Shown here piece by piece: positions 21,731 through 33,991 of a DNA stretch of 64,000 bases. The stretch covers positions 496,001 to 560,000 of the forward strand of contig NBBA01000011.1 of NCBI GenBank assembly GCA_002794785.1. Reading direction: 5' to 3'. Source of the stretch: Coniferiporia sulphurascens (Eukaryota > Basidiomycota > Agaricomycetes > Hymenochaetales > Hymenochaetaceae). Within the stretch, counting starts at the first letter, position 1. Each line of letters opens with the position of its first letter. The translations under genes and the position numbers were made by a program. The notes below the pieces were generated by a model. The model did no database searches and had not been told where the DNA came from. It was given only the letters and a program-made list of their open reading frames with translations.

Positions 21731-23163
21731 ATGCTTGCACTGACCGTCGTCTCTCTTTTACTCCCGGCCCTTTCTTCTATCATCTCTGCGGCTGCTGAAC
21801 CATGCGTCGCCATGGATATCAATTTCAACCTACTTGTCTTCGGTGTTGACGGCAAGGACTACAATGCCGGGACACAAGACAGTTGGACCAGCGGTGTGTT
21901 TTGCTGACCATGTCTTCGTCACACCCTCCTCTGAATGCGTTTGCAGGCACCGCTACTGATATTACAGCGTCTGGCCGACCGTACGTTTTCTTACTCCCTG
22001 TTTCGCGTTCCGTGTAGGTCTGAAATGATGATGTGCGCTAGTCCCTTTGATGGCTCCAACACGACATGCTACCTTTCTCAGGTTCATACGTTTGCGTTTC
22101 ATTCTCGTCAGCCTCACTCATGTGTTACGGTTCATGCAGTTCTACAATGCGGTATATGTCCTCAACGGCGATTCTTCTGATACGACGTCCGTCTATATCT
22201 ACGATGCTTCCGGTAAATCATGGAGTACCCAATCAGTGACGCCGTCAACGGGCTCGCCGTCGTTCGACTCGACTAACTTCAAGGCTATTCTTGACCACGA
22301 CACGAACGTCTTCTGTGCGTCCTCATTCACATTAATTGAGCGTCGTCTCATCAGATATAATCACAATAGATGCGCTCTCAAAAGGCGAAATGTTTTTCCT
22401 CGATATGGGCTCGCTCACTGCTGCAAACAGCACCGCACTTTCTTGGGTTGACGTTGGAGCACCAGCGGCTTGGGGCGATCTGTCGAACTATCAGCCAACT
22501 ATGGCTTTAGCCCAAAACCACATCCATTTCATCGACGTTCCGGGCTTAACCGCCGGCGAGTGTGATATTTTCGTGATACATTGTAAGCGGATTCATTATA
22601 TTCATCGAATAGTCCCAGTGAGTTGACCCCACCACCAAGTCTCGTATTTCCAGCCCGCAGCGCAATCGTACAGCTCGAACTTCCCCGAGTCGCATGGCCA
22701 GGCCGTTTCATTTTTCCAGTCATCGGGTGTTCAGCAGGAGTTTGCATACATCCCGGACGATGGATCCGCGACATATGTCATCAACGTCGAGTCAAATTCG
22801 ACCCAGACACTTGCGGGACCTACTGCTAAGGATGCTAGCGCACAATATTTCGCCGGGATAACGTCACTAGTACAACTCAGCCCGGCGAACAATGCCCTCT
22901 CGTTCTTGCCGTACAAGGAAGGCAGTGATAACAGTGGTGCAACTTGGACGACAATCACCGCTGTAACCATACCTTCGAGTTCAAACTCATCCTCTAGTAC
23001 GACGAGTGACTCAAACGGTGCATCAAGTTCAGGATCCGCAACGAAAACGGGTTCTTCTTCGTCCACGTCCGCGTCAACAACAACTAGCGGCACGGGACGC
23101 GTATTAGTGAACGTGTTTGGGCTTGTCATGAGTACTATGGCCCTTGCTATGCTTTTGGCATGA
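21731..23163 (+). CDS. Secreted, Ser-rich, probably GPI-anchored protein of unknown function
   Basis: ATG 21731 opens with a signal peptide (MLALTVVSLLLPALSSIISA). Joining about six exons gives a roughly 350-residue ectodomain (LLVFGVDGKDYNAGTQDSW, FYNAVYVLNGDSSDTTSVYI, YALSKGEMFFLDMGSLT, then IHFSYFQPAAQSYSSNF), a Ser/Thr-rich stalk (about 22975-23090) and a hydrophobic C-terminus (VFGLVMSTMALAMLLA), the layout of a GPI-anchored cell-surface protein. Repeated hydrophobic strands with Asp/Gly turns could form a beta-propeller, but I do not recognise a named domain. Introns carry GT/AG ends and are 50-90 nt. Confidence 0.8.
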
Positions 23164-23820
23164 TCTTACTTTCCCTCCTGCGTTCATGCCTCAGCGACAA
23201 GGGACACTCTTTTAGTTAGTTGTTTCTCCCATATTTCTAACTCCGTAACTTCATCGCTAGTCACAATTCACGCTAGTACGCGTGCTATATGACTGTTTTC
23301 TTAGTAATCACGGACATGGACATTTGACATGTGGATTTATTTGTTCTCGAGGTATCTCGTCCGGATATCTTTAACATTGGAATTACTTTTCACCTCAGTT
23401 TCGATTGTGCCTCAAGTTTCCCAGGGAAGGAGTGCCCGAATGCTTGTAACAAGAATCGATGTTCCACGGCCCACTATCGACGGAGAATAGATTGCGTCAA
23501 ACTAACAAGATCCACTTTTGAGTCGGCTACAGGCGGTTGCAGGATAGACTGCAGGGTTCAGGTGATTTCACGCAAGCCAAAAACTGGCTCACCCGAATTG
23601 TTCGTCATGATTGTTATTAGACACAGGTCCCATGAGGCAATAATATGAGAAATATTTCGGCGAGAAATAGTCAAATTAGGGGTAGAGCTTTCGGGTCATT
23701 AACATATTGAAATACCAGGAGCACCACCCACCATGCGGTAATGGTGAAGATAGCACCCGATTCTTTCTTATCAAAGATTACACTGAGTTATTGTCCGGAG
23801 GGGGTCAACAACGTTCGAAT
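23164..23820. other. Intergenic region, convergent genes
   Basis: 3' ends of the surface-protein gene and BIR1. A 105-codon open frame at 23331-23648 starts with a non-ATG codon, has no recognisable features and is not called. Confidence 0.5.
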
Positions 23821-25473
23821 TCATAGAGCCTCTATACGTGCACGCACTTCCGCAGCTCGCGTACGGAATGCTGCGATTCGATGCTCCCCATCCGCGCGCA
23901 GTCGATCATGTTGATACGCCATCTCGTGTCGAATCCACTGCTCAACCGTCATTGAACGCTCTGCGTCCGTCAACCGCGCAGCATACTCAAAGGGCGCAGT
24001 TGCAAGCGGTGGCAGGAACAACTCAAGCGGCGATGGCCCCGCCTCGGCCAACACGCTTGCTTGGAAAGCGGTTGTGTCGGTAATGGGGTTGGCGTCAGTA
24101 ACAGGAGGGGCGACAACCTTGGGAGAGGCGATGGCGGCAGGTGGGACGACCGTGGCAGGTGGGACGGTCGTGGCAAGCGGGACGATAGTGACGGGCGGGG
24201 CGTTAGTAGCAGGTAGGGCATTAGTAGCGGATGAACTGATAGCAGCAGGAGTTTGATTTTCAGGGGCCGAGGAGGGTACAGACTTTGCCTTTGCCTTGGA
24301 TGCAGGAGCCTTTCTAGTCGACTTGCGGGACGCCGGTTTGACCTTAAGTGTAGAGTCATCATCTTCTTTTAGGTCCTCACTTTCATCAAGCTCGTTCTGT
24401 ATGACCAAGGTCTTTACGGACTTTGCGTTATCGGAGGTTCCTGCAGACGATGTGACTGGATAGAACACGATTACCAAAAAATATTAGTGTTCGTAAAACT
24501 TGGAATAATTGTTAAATATTGGCCGGTTTACAACCCACCAGAATTTGAGTGCTTTTGTTTGCCCTTCTTTCCTGTTTGTTTTGTCAATGCAAGGGGCTCA
24601 TCTTCCAAAGGATCGTCAAGGGGGATTGCAATCGTCGATTTCACTACGCGGGATTTCCTCGATGTAGCCTTGGCAACCTTCTGACTACCTCGCAGCGACT
24701 GGATCTCTGTTTGAAAGAAAGGGCAAGACTTTTTGGAACGGGCTTCGCGCTTGTGGTGCTCCTCGCTGCATAGTTGGTCAGTTGATACAGAATTTATCGA
24801 AAGGCAAGACAACGGTTACGCACATCGGGTCATCCTCTGCATCCCAGCCGGATAATGAAAGGTCACAGTAGAAGCATGTAGCAGTATCGTCCCCCGGAGC
24901 CTGGGGAGTGTATACAAATCCTGCCTTGGCCATCTATACAGGAACTAAGCAGGAAATTCACAGAAAGCTGCAAGATCACATACCTTCTTAGATGTCGCAC
25001 CATGGTTCTTGACCGAATCGTGTGGCCACCATTTCTGTTTTCCGCCGAATGTGTCTAATCTTGCCTTCTCCAAGACCTTGTTTGACGGGAGTCGAACAGG
25101 GTCTTTTATTGAAAAGCTTTTGTGCAGGAGTGAGTATTCCCTGTAAGAAAAGTTGACATTCCAAGGCGCACTTTCCATCCGAATCGACATCGAACTCGAG
25201 AGAGCAGCGTGCAACCGCCCATGGACACTTAGGACACTTCTGAATGTGGATTTCGAACGGGTTGTCTCCTTCGTCCCATCCGCCGAGCTCCTTTTTGCAT
25301 AAAAAGCACTGTACATTATCCAGTTCAGCCTTACTTGGTTTGAAGTGAAAACCGGCCTCGGCGAGTGACTTGGGACTCGCGGAAAAGGTCTGAGGATGTG
25401 GCCATGATGTCGTTTTGGCGGATTTAGATTTGGGCTTGCCGAAGGAGCACAGGCGGGCCTCGAAAGTCTCCAT
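23821..25473 (-). CDS. BIR1: Bir1/survivin-type BIR protein, chromosomal passenger complex subunit
   Basis: Two BIR zinc domains. BIR1: TSWPHPQTFSASPKSLAEAGF, then CFLCKKELGGW, H and C (HIQKCPKC). BIR2: KWWPHDS, MAKAGFVYTP, CFYCDLSLSGWDAEDDP, then IEEHHKREARSKKSC across an intron. Each keeps CxxC...W...H...C. A basic/Pro/Ala-rich linker follows, then a conserved helical tail (MTVEQWIRHEMAYQHDRL, DGEHRIAAFRTRAAEVRARI) typical of fungal Bir1, where the C-terminus contacts INCENP. About 465 residues, five exons. Intron 25117-25171 (55 nt) is chosen because it joins DSDG to NFSIKDPVRLPSNK. Role: targets Aurora kinase to centromeres, known for the family. Divergent from WAPL. Confidence 0.9.
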
Positions 25474-25701
25474 GCTGAGTTGTCAGCGCCAGTGTAAGCT
25501 CTCCTCTGTTATTGTTTGGTAATAGTCGTGCTTGAGGAAGGATGAGGGGGACGTAGTTGTCTCTAGTCTACGACGCGACGTTAGGCAACGCGCCATTGCG
25601 CGAACGGTCACGGTCACCCACCGACACGGACTCAGACTACTACTCGGAAGTTGACGACAGGGCAGTACGGGTACAACGACGACTATCGCCAAAACTCGTC
25701 A
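25474..25701. promoter_or_regulatory. Shared divergent promoter, BIR1 / WAPL
   Basis: 228 bp between the two ATGs. It contains ACGCG at 25573-25577 and 25588-25592, the core of the MCB element bound by G1/S transcription factors in yeasts, and a GGTCACGGTCACC direct repeat at about 25606-25618. Cell-cycle control is inferred, not shown. Confidence 0.55.
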
Positions 25702-28700
25702 ATGCGTCCAGTGCGGACTTACAGCAGACGACGCTCAGCAAGGAATTCCTTCAGCTTGGCTCCGTCAGTTCTTGGCCGGGACGGAAGCTCTTCCGCTCAT
25801 GTTTCCGACGATGAAGGCCGGCCTAGAAAGCGGCGGGCACTCGTTCACACCTCTACCGAGGAGGATGTAGTGGACACCATAGGAGCCACTCCTAAGCGTC
25901 GTCCATCACGCTCAAAACTTGGAACTCCCACCTTAGGCGGTGAGCTGCATTAACTACCCTCTATGCCACTCGTTGGTGCTGGAACCGACCTGCTCCTGTT
26001 AGATGACACGGGAGCTCCGGCTTCCGTGCTAGGCATTTCGACGACGGTCAAAGGTTCGGAAAAGACGGTGTGCTGAATTAGTTGCTGGAGTAAGGGCTCA
26101 CCGTTAATTCTTGCACTTGAGATCCTCAAAGGCAAGCTTAAGGGCAAGACTCTCAACGGAACATCCCGTACTCATCTGGATTGTACCCCTACAACTCCAG
26201 ACAAACATCGCGAAGGGACCCCGAGTAAGCATACTGACTCTGCTCTGAACCCTTATACTTATTCTCTTAGCCGAGAGCGATTCCTCCGGGTCACCTATAG
26301 CAACACCGAAGAGGAAGCCCAAAGACCTTTCGAACATTTTCGAGGTCGTCTCTCCACAACGGAAAGCCCGCATACGGCAGGAAAGTACGATCAGCCCACA
26401 TGGAGGCAACAGAACTATCAAAAAAATGTTGTCCCGTTCAAGAACCGAAAGCTCATTGGATTCCCCACCGTCCAAAGTCTCGCAGCGTTTGCCGCGCTCT
26501 CAATCTTTTGCAGATCCTTCAATCATAAGTCATCTCCCTCGCTTCGATTCACCCTCGACGGGCATGAGTACTCAGCACATCGCTCCGGAAATGCCTGAGA
26601 GTCCCAGTGGACCAGGACTCCAACAGCCCCATAAAGAACACGCGAATACCCACCGCACCTATGCGGGTCGATCCCGCTCATTCCTCGTTGCATTACCAGC
26701 CACAGCCCTTGTTGCTCATCTTGGCGAGTCTGTAGCTAACCAGAACGTAGCTGATGAAGACGATGAGCAACTAACAAGAGATAGCTACACTGAGCTCAGG
26801 AAGCGATGGGGAGTGGACAATTCGGAGGTGCTTGTTTACCTTCGAATTTAATGCGCAGATGGCTCAAATATGTGTTAGAATGACATACATCATGACGCCG
26901 ATGATAATGCATTCCCAGTGGGCGAGGGTTTGGCATTATACAATCCACTATCTTCAATTACAGACCTTCGTTCAAAGGGTGAAACAAGACGTTTCCTTGA
27001 CGAAATGGGCTATTTATTTGAAGGCCTCGAGCCCACAGGCGCACTCAATGTACGACGTAGCTCTGCTTTTGACATTATTTCGAAGCTGTGCAACCAAGAT
27101 TTTTGGCGGAAGACGAAGGCCGCGGGTTTGCTCGTAGAGATTTGGGACCAGTTGCGCGGCGCAGGGGCTGGAAATGGTGACAAGGTGAGCATTTTCAGTA
27201 TAAATTGATGATTTGCGATATGTTCCTGAGGTTTTAATTATGAAGATCCTCGACCCGATACTGAGCTGCTTTGTGTCCCTTGCATCGGAAGATATCCGAA
27301 ATATAACCTTCCTGGCCAGTAAAAACGACTTCGTGGAAACGCTCATTCGACTGATGACAACGCATATGAGTAATGATCCTTTCCTCATAGGGGAGTCTAG
27401 TGATAATTTGCGGCTCACGAGGAGCGAAAGAATGACAGTACGTCGCATATTCAAACCAAGAACGTAATACCTAAAACACAAGCACAGCTAGGTCGATTAC
27501 GCGATGAAATAAGCAGGAACACCAGTATTGTGCATGAAGACTGCAAGGTCGTCTAATTTTGGATATTTTTTTCTTCCTGTCTGACGGTTATCGTTCAGCC
27601 GTCAACCCGTCTTCTCCTATCGAACGTGTTCTCGGCTGTTCCCTCATTGGCATTCCCGCATCTGACAACTATAATGGACAGCGTCACGAGTGATTTAGCT
27701 AGTGTGTCCGGCCGTTTAACTGCCTTCAGGACTGGCCTGCCCCTCTTTCCTGCTTCCATCGATGCTAGCGCCTCTCATGAAAAACTCTGTTTTGAACACA
27801 TCTATAACAGTCTCTCTGTTCTTGATCTATATCTTATCGAGGTGGGGGACATCGGGGGTCCGCGTCTGTCGAAAGATGATCTACAGCGATTGTATAATGC
27901 GCTGCCCGGAGAACTCGTTTCTCTAATAGTTGTGGCTGACATCCTTGATCGTGGTGCTGAGTCCGGAACGCTCCGCCCTCTAGGTAAATTTTTTGTTGAT
28001 AAACGTTTAATTCTATTCATTGACTTTATCTGTAGCCAATCGTTGTTCGGAACTTGCCTTTCGCGTACTCATTAACCTATCGAATGGCAGCTCAGCTTGG
28101 TGTGAAGCAATTGTGGCCGATCCGCATACCCTCCCTATACTTATTCGCTTGGTTATAACTTCTTTGCGCTCGATTGTCACCATTGTTACCAAGGATGCCA
28201 AGCTCGACGGCAGTGAGGATGCGTCGGACCATTCAATGGACCTTTTGTGCTTGGCCCTCGCCCTACTAACAAATTTGGTACAAGAACGTAAAGAGGTAGC
28301 ATCGGCGCTTCAGAGTCTGTGTATGTACCGCCTTCATTTTTCATCGTGGATACCTCGCCTGATTGTGTACTCAGCTTTCGACCCATCATGTCAAGGGCAT
28401 AAATCCTGCCTTCTGGGCTGTCGATGTACAATGGCAGTAAGCGCCACCTCAGGATTGATCGGTACCTACATCACCCTATCGAAGGACGATAGTAACGAAA
28501 TGGTATGTATGCCAATGCGTTTTATGGTACGATACGCCTAACGACTTGTATGGAAAAAGGCACCAGAATTTGACTTCCTCCGCGGACATCTGGCCGTCCT
28601 CATTGGGCTTCTACTTCTTCAAATACAGGGTTCAGAAAGCTCGCCCATAACGCATGCGGCACGTTCGGTTATCGGTGATCTTCCCGGACCTCCTGATTCT

Positions 28701-28925
28701 ACTCAACGGAAAATAGACGCTCTCATCGCCAATGTTGACGACTTCTCCGCCCTGTATGTTGCGCTTACTAGCAGAGTAGGTAAGGCTCGGTCCAAAAGCA
28801 GGGAAGAGGACAGCCCCGGAAGTCATGTGCCTACTCTTGTTATGGGATCTACGGGTGAGAAGATGAACCCTAACGTAGTCTTGGAAGTGGCCACGTCACT
28901 TAAGACACTCCGCAGAAATTTGTAA
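25702..28925 (+). CDS. WAPL: WAPL (wings apart-like), cohesin release factor
   Basis: ATG 25702 gives MRPVRTYSRRRSARNSF, with the basic (K/R)TYSR-type N-terminus seen in Wapl proteins. A disordered region follows (TPKRKPKDLSNIFEVVSPQR), then the WAPL domain from about 26780: DSYTELRKRWG, LALYNPLSSITDLRSKGETR, RFLDEMGYLFEGLEPTGALN and VRRSSAFDIISKLCNQDFW. The helical-repeat C-terminal half reaches 28925 (VGKARSKSREEDSPG, then VATSLKTLRRNL, stop). Many short introns. WAPL opens the cohesin ring on chromosome arms in complex with Pds5, as known for the family. Some internal exon borders (26050-26130 and 27470-27620) were not resolved by eye. Confidence 0.85.
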
Positions 28926-29017
28926 GTATGATAGCAAAAGTGAAAAGAAACCTGGATAAAAATATTGCACGTTTATGCGGTTCCTCTAAGGTTCTGTTGA
29001 GGTCGGCATTTTGGTTC

Positions 29018-29372
29018 CTAGTTGTTCACAGAATTAAAATGGATGGTATTGGTCTGGCCTATTAGATATCTATCATCTGCCCGAGTGAGACAATCGTCAA
29101 GGATGTTTCGGACCTCATCATCATCTCCTCGGATAGTGCGGTACACTTTGCCTGGACCGTATACATTGACACTCCATCCTATTTCTGTGATATGGTCTGG
29201 TAACAGTCGGGAGCGTCTAAGGGACTCAAAATGGGCCGACCGAAAGCTTTCAAAATTCTGCGGAAAAATATGCTTGAGCCCAAGGTGCTGAGTAATTGCG
29301 GACTAGGGCATCCTTGAAGTGGTTGTCAATACTATGCTATAGCTCCCCCACCACAGAGCCACGTCCCGTCAT
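29018..29372 (-). CDS. Small two-exon candidate gene, function unknown
   Basis: A 94-codon stretch open on the minus strand (29018-29302), ending TAG, reads like protein (HLGLKHIFPQNFESFRSAHF, ITEIGWSVNVYGPGKVYRTI, RGDDDEVRNILDD). A 52-nt GT-AG intron (29303-29354) would join it in frame to an ATG at 29372 (MTGRGS), about 100 residues in all. No family recognised. It sits between the end of WAPL and the end of the peroxiredoxin gene. It could instead be the last exon of a lost gene. Confidence 0.4.
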
Positions 29373-29627
29373 TCGGTATCGTTGAGATTCTGCAGGCAAC
29401 CGTATTATATAGTATAGTCTACATGACCAGTGCGGCCAATAAGAAGAAAATATAAGAAGACACTTCTACTGAGTAGATATGCTTATAGCACACGAGAGCA
29501 CGCATCTGTGCGGTTGAATTTCACTTGGTAACAAGTATGGGTGCGTACTACATTTCTATATTCATGAGATAGTTACAACAAAATATGCCTCCGTATTTAC
29601 TCAATGATGCTCTCAGATCTAGTGCGT

Positions 29628-30432
29628 TCAGAGACGCGCAAGGACAGCGTCTGCGCCAGAAACGGTGACACCCTTTGCAGGCTCGAGCTGGGACACGCAA
29701 GTCATTACAATATCAAATAGATATTTGCAGGATACAAACTCACCTCGACATACTCGACCTTAAGGTCGTTGAGTATGATCGCGTAGCGCGCGGTCCTAGT
29801 TCCAAACCCGACGGCAGAAAGGTCAACGGAAAGGCCTAACGAAGCTGACCACTTCGCGTCAGCATCTGATAAACAGATGATCTGCATATAACGACGGTAT
29901 GCGTTATAACTTCATTGCGATTATAAATAAGCTCCTAATTACCTTGTCTTTGACGCCCTCAACGCGTCCCCAGCCACTCATGACGAATGGATCGTTGGCG
30001 GCGACGACAGCAACAACATCAACGCCCTTGGCCTTGAACGCATCGATGCTCTTCAGGTATCCGGGAAGGTGGTCAACGTGACATGTGGGCTAAGAAAGGA
30101 AGTGCTGTCCGTGAGAACCTTATACATAAGGGGGAGAAGCAAAGCTCACAGTGAAGGCACCAGGAACTGAGAACAAGACCACCTTCTTCCCTTTCCATTC
30201 ATCAGTTGATAGACTGGTAGCTACGTAAAGGTTCAACCCCAAGGATCACGGAGTGTGTACATTCAGCAACGTACGGATGCCACACGCAGACTAGTGGTAA
30301 ATACGTGTCAGGATCACAGGGAGTAGTGTAGGCCACAGATGAGCAGCTCACCCCATCTTCTAGTTCCTGGGAATACGGTACATACTTGAAGTCACCGGCA
30401 GGGATCGTGTCACCGACTTTGATGGTCGCCAT
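29628..30432 (-). CDS. Type V (Prx5/AHP1/PMP20-like) peroxiredoxin
   Basis: A thiol peroxidase that reduces hydrogen peroxide and alkyl hydroperoxides. ATG 30432: MATIKVGDTIPAGDFKYVPY. After introns come KKVVLFSVPGAFTPTCHVDH with the peroxidatic Cys in PGAFTPTC, VVAVVAANDPFVMSGW, ICLSDADAKWSASLGLSVDL, GTRTARYAIILNDLKVEYVE and, after a last intron, EPAKGVTVSGADAVLARL. About 170 residues, the normal length. No peroxisomal SKL-type end (ends ARL) and no obvious mitochondrial leader, so cytosolic location is likely, although ARL is a weak PTS1-like end. At least four introns. Confidence 0.93.
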
Positions 30433-31007
30433 TGTTTCTGAGAGAAGTAGAAAGAAGCTTCGAGAAGATTTGGAGAAACTGGATGAAGAGTCGCAGCGAG
30501 GGAATGCTGAGGATATGGGCGACCAATCTCACCAGCTCTTATAGCATACATTCATCAATAACGTGATCACTGGCCTTAGCTCCGTAATAGGTCACGACAT
30601 CACGTGTAACATCACGTGTGATTAATAACATAGTCTTCTTTATTCCTAATCTTATCAATCCTGTACTACGTAGTAGTGCCAGCAAATTTGAACTCGAAGT
30701 ACACACCTGCATGTGCTCTTGTTGGACCACGTGCGGTATTTGTGAGCAAACTCTTGTTACCTAAAGACCGAGGTTCAATTCGAAAAAGGTATGCGGGTCT
30801 AGAAGACCGCGGTTATCATTAATTAATATCTGGTATCGTTCGTAAATTCATAGAAAGCGTTAGTAATCTACCAAAAAATGGCAAGTAGGAACGAACGCAT
30901 TCTACATATTGTTACAGGGACATGATAAGGAAGCAGGACTAAGCGAACACAACGTCGAAGTGAAGCGAGGATCTAGGAAGCAGTAGGAGTACAGACCAAC
31001 GATATTT
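30433..31007. promoter_or_regulatory. Upstream region of peroxiredoxin with CACGTG boxes
   Basis: 575 bp between GH16 (3' end) and the peroxiredoxin start. Palindromic E-boxes CACGTG lie at 30601-30606, 30613-30618 and 30728-30733; the first two are in a direct repeat CATCACGTGTAA/CATCACGTGTGA. These are sites for bHLH-type regulators. No gene is seen. Confidence 0.55.
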
Positions 31008-32452
31008 CTAGAACAATTTGACTCCGATGAAAAGCAAGCAAAGTGATAAAACAGTCCAAGCGCTGCAACGCGGATGATTCATTGCGCTGCTGCTTGTACC
31101 ACCTGTCAAAGCAGGGGGAGAGGTCGGTGAGGAGTCAAATACCGCAGTAGGGGTCGAGCCTGGCGCGACAGTTGTGTACGCGCGCAAGTAGCTAATTTCA
31201 AAGTATGCGTCAGCATAATTGGATCCGTCGCCGACTACATTATCATTGTACTAGCGAAGGAAGGTCATTAGGTCCAAACCGATTTCTGATACGATGGACA
31301 CTTACACATAAGCCGGTCGGTCCCGAACTCCCACATGATGAATTATACACAGCTGCAATTCCAGCCCTGGAGGTACAAAGCGTTAAGGGTTACTGTCTGA
31401 CAAGATACATTTTTACGCAAAACACTGACCAGTTGCCGCACAAAGTTATGTCGAGGATCAGCTGCTGAGGTGCGAAGAAGTCCTCCGTTATGCACGAGGA
31501 ATTCAAGTAACTGGCACTTGGAGAGCCCCAGTCTGAGAGGTCAATGGAAGAAGTGGAGGTTGCATCCTGAATAGATGAAGGAACTGCCGCACGGGGCCAG
31601 TACCAGATACTGACAGCACGTAAGCTGGGGCAACAGAAGAAAAACGTGACAACTTACAAAATTCCTGCAACGTCGAACTGAGTGGCCCACACGCCTCCTC
31701 CGCCTTCTGCGAAAGCACTTCCGAAGCTTGCCTCCTTAGTTTCGGTGACTGTGCATCCCGAAGCTGTCGAGCAGTCGTTTGCATTCTCGCCATCGGAGTT
31801 GAGACCAGTACCGCCGACGTTTCCAGGGCCGAGACCAGTAGACTGGCCAATTTGGTCGGGAGGGGTTGTATGGAAACACCCGGAAGTTGTATGCAAGGCC
31901 ATCTGATTCGCACTCATGAGATTGACTGCTTCCATGATGTCAATTTCCCCATTCTCCGGCCAGTCCGCCCCTTTGCTCCAGAATGCAGGCCAGACCTTAG
32001 TCGCGATGAGGATTTGAAGACTAATGACTTGCGAACGCGACTTACAGAGCACCCAAAAGGTAGATGAACAGCATCTAATATCCATAGACTGCCGAAGTTG
32101 TAGAAGTTCTGCGTCGTAATACGTACGGAGTTGCGCTTTTCGTTAAAGGGAACGGTGCTTGTGTTGTCGACCTTGATGATAGCATTTCCCACGTCGTTCA
32201 CATATACAAGACCTTGCTGAGTCGCATCCTGCTCATCGAGCCACCAAACGTCACCTACGAGCCGTTCTTTGTGAGTAAAACATTAATGGTATAGAAACGA
32301 CACACACCGAGAGTCAGGTTATCCCACGATCCGTAGAAATCCCAGCCATTGAAGAATGAGGAGCCTGCATACTCCTGCACGATATCGTATGCGTTGCAGA
32401 TCTTCAATGCAGCAAGTGCAGAAAAGGCCGAGAAGGCCCAAGACGTTCGCAT
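31008..32452 (-). CDS. GH16 endo-1,3(4)-beta-glucanase, probably GPI-anchored
   Basis: ATG 32452 gives a signal peptide (MRTSWAFSAFSALAALKICNA) before YDIVQEYAGSSFFNGWDFYG, the typical start of the fungal GH16 subgroup. The catalytic site is WPENGEIDIMEAVN, with the paired glutamates of ExDxxE intact. Other family marks: MALHTTSGCFHT, GGGGVWATQFDVAGILIWYW and the Cys-containing CGNWAG/CYLD region near the C-terminus. The C-terminus is Ser/Thr-rich, then hydrophobic (SAWTVLSLCLLFIGVKLF), suggesting GPI attachment at the wall. A longer frame with a TTG start at 32500 is not used. Several short introns. Likely acts in cell-wall beta-glucan remodelling. Confidence 0.9.
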
Positions 32453-33991
32453 CGTTTGCGTGCAAGCAAGCGCTAAAAAAACTTGGAGAAGGCTTGCCAA
32501 ACTACGGACAGACTAGACCAGCTTCTGTGTTGAAAGGTTAGTGTCAGGGATGGTCGTGACCTGAAGGAGAAATAAGGAGGAATAACACACTTAAAAACGG
32601 GATTAAGTACGCAAGATTGGTATCTGTGTTGATGAGGGGGGAAGGGGAGCCATAGCAAGCAATTTTTAAAGTCATCGTCGTTGTGTTTGGAATATGCCTC
32701 GTGCCGTTAGGGCAATTAGTATCGCCTCTCCGGGCTGTCCTTCCCATTAAGGACGCAAATCGCTTCCGAAAACGATCAATCCATGATGACGGAGCCTTTA
32801 TTGATCGTGAAATCCGCGTTTACGAAACAAGACAAAAAAACGTTGCAAAAGCATGGGGGATAGAGAAATCGCTCCATGATCTCACAATAAACTAAATTAT
32901 CCGAGGTCTAAACCGGGACAGGCTCGTAAGTGATTCGCTCATCAGTGGCGTGTTCATCGCCTACATAAACCAAAAAGTCGGCATTTCATAAATTCGGATT
33001 CGAAGAGGTAATACTTGGTTTGATCGTTCCTCGATCCACTTACCACCCCCGAACCTACCGGAGTACGTATAATTGGATGAGAAGTACAAGAAAGACGAAA
33101 GGGGTTGACTATTTGCACGCATACTGTACTATGGAGCCGGGATACCAGGGACCCTATTGCACCACGGCTATTATAGCCCCACCCTACGCAGTAATCATAT
33201 TATGTGCCCCGCGCCCAAACATACTAGCAACACAGCCGAAGGTGCGAAAAGGAATAAAATGGAGTCGCGCCGCGTTCGCTGTGCTTCTCGAGTTTGCGGT
33301 GGTGTGAACGCGAAGATGACTGTCGTCGCGGTGTCGGGGCTCGCAACAAGCCCGTATTGGCGAAGCACAGTTGTGAGCAACAAGTAGTTTTTTTTTTTGT
33401 TTCCTCAAGAGTGGTAACATATATTACTCCTCCCCTCTGCACCAACGAGAACACCTACAGACCGTCGACCACGACTTGTGCGAGATAGGATAGCACTCCT
33501 GCTTTCGGCGCAACACCCTTGTCTCCAGGACGATTGCGTGACGGGTCCAATTAATTGGACGCGATGCTGTGGCTCGCAAAGTCTACTCGACTTTAGAGTT
33601 GTCGAACTCTTGAAAACATCCAACGACAACTATGAGGTCACGATAACGACCTATGCGCAAGCAAGTCTCCTTGCGCTGAAATACGCAACCCCGGGAACCG
33701 CCACAAGTATCTGTTACCCAACCTGTTTCCTTCATTACGCCTTGCAGGGAAGTACCATAAAATAAAGGGGTTGAATAGGTAAAGGGAACATCAAACAACT
33801 ACTGTACTTCCGTTGCTGGCCGTGACGATACATGCGTCATAGTCACATTACGGTCCTCGTGCTCAGTCACGTGAATAGCTACTGTACAGCACCAGAATGC
33901 GTGGGAAAGTATACCAAATTCTCGCTGTCTGTACGCCGCTAGTCGACCGTACCGTCCCCGTCCCGCTAGTGCCCTCAAGACCGCAAGAACA
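32453..33991. other. Intergenic region, no gene recognised
   Basis: About 1.5 kb between the GH16 start and the eL42 start, so it holds both promoters. A perfect 16-bp palindrome GTCCAATTAATTGGAC lies at 33545-33560. Open frames here are short, overlap on both strands and show no conserved features. Confidence 0.5.

Noticed and set aside
25141..25172. A 31-nt intron in BIR1 (donor GTGCGCC, acceptor TTACAG)
   Set aside because: It keeps the frame, but the next AG (giving a 55-nt intron, 25117-25171) yields DSDGNFSIKDPVRLPSNK, which fits the family linker and a normal intron size.
26104..26475. A 123-codon minus-strand gene inside WAPL
   Set aside because: The plus strand reads as a spliced WAPL exon (TPKRKPKDLSNIFEVVSPQR) over the same bases; the minus frame is its shadow.
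33545..33560. 16-bp palindrome GTCCAATTAATTGGAC as an operator
   Set aside because: AT-rich core and no supporting context; noted only as a feature of the intergenic region.
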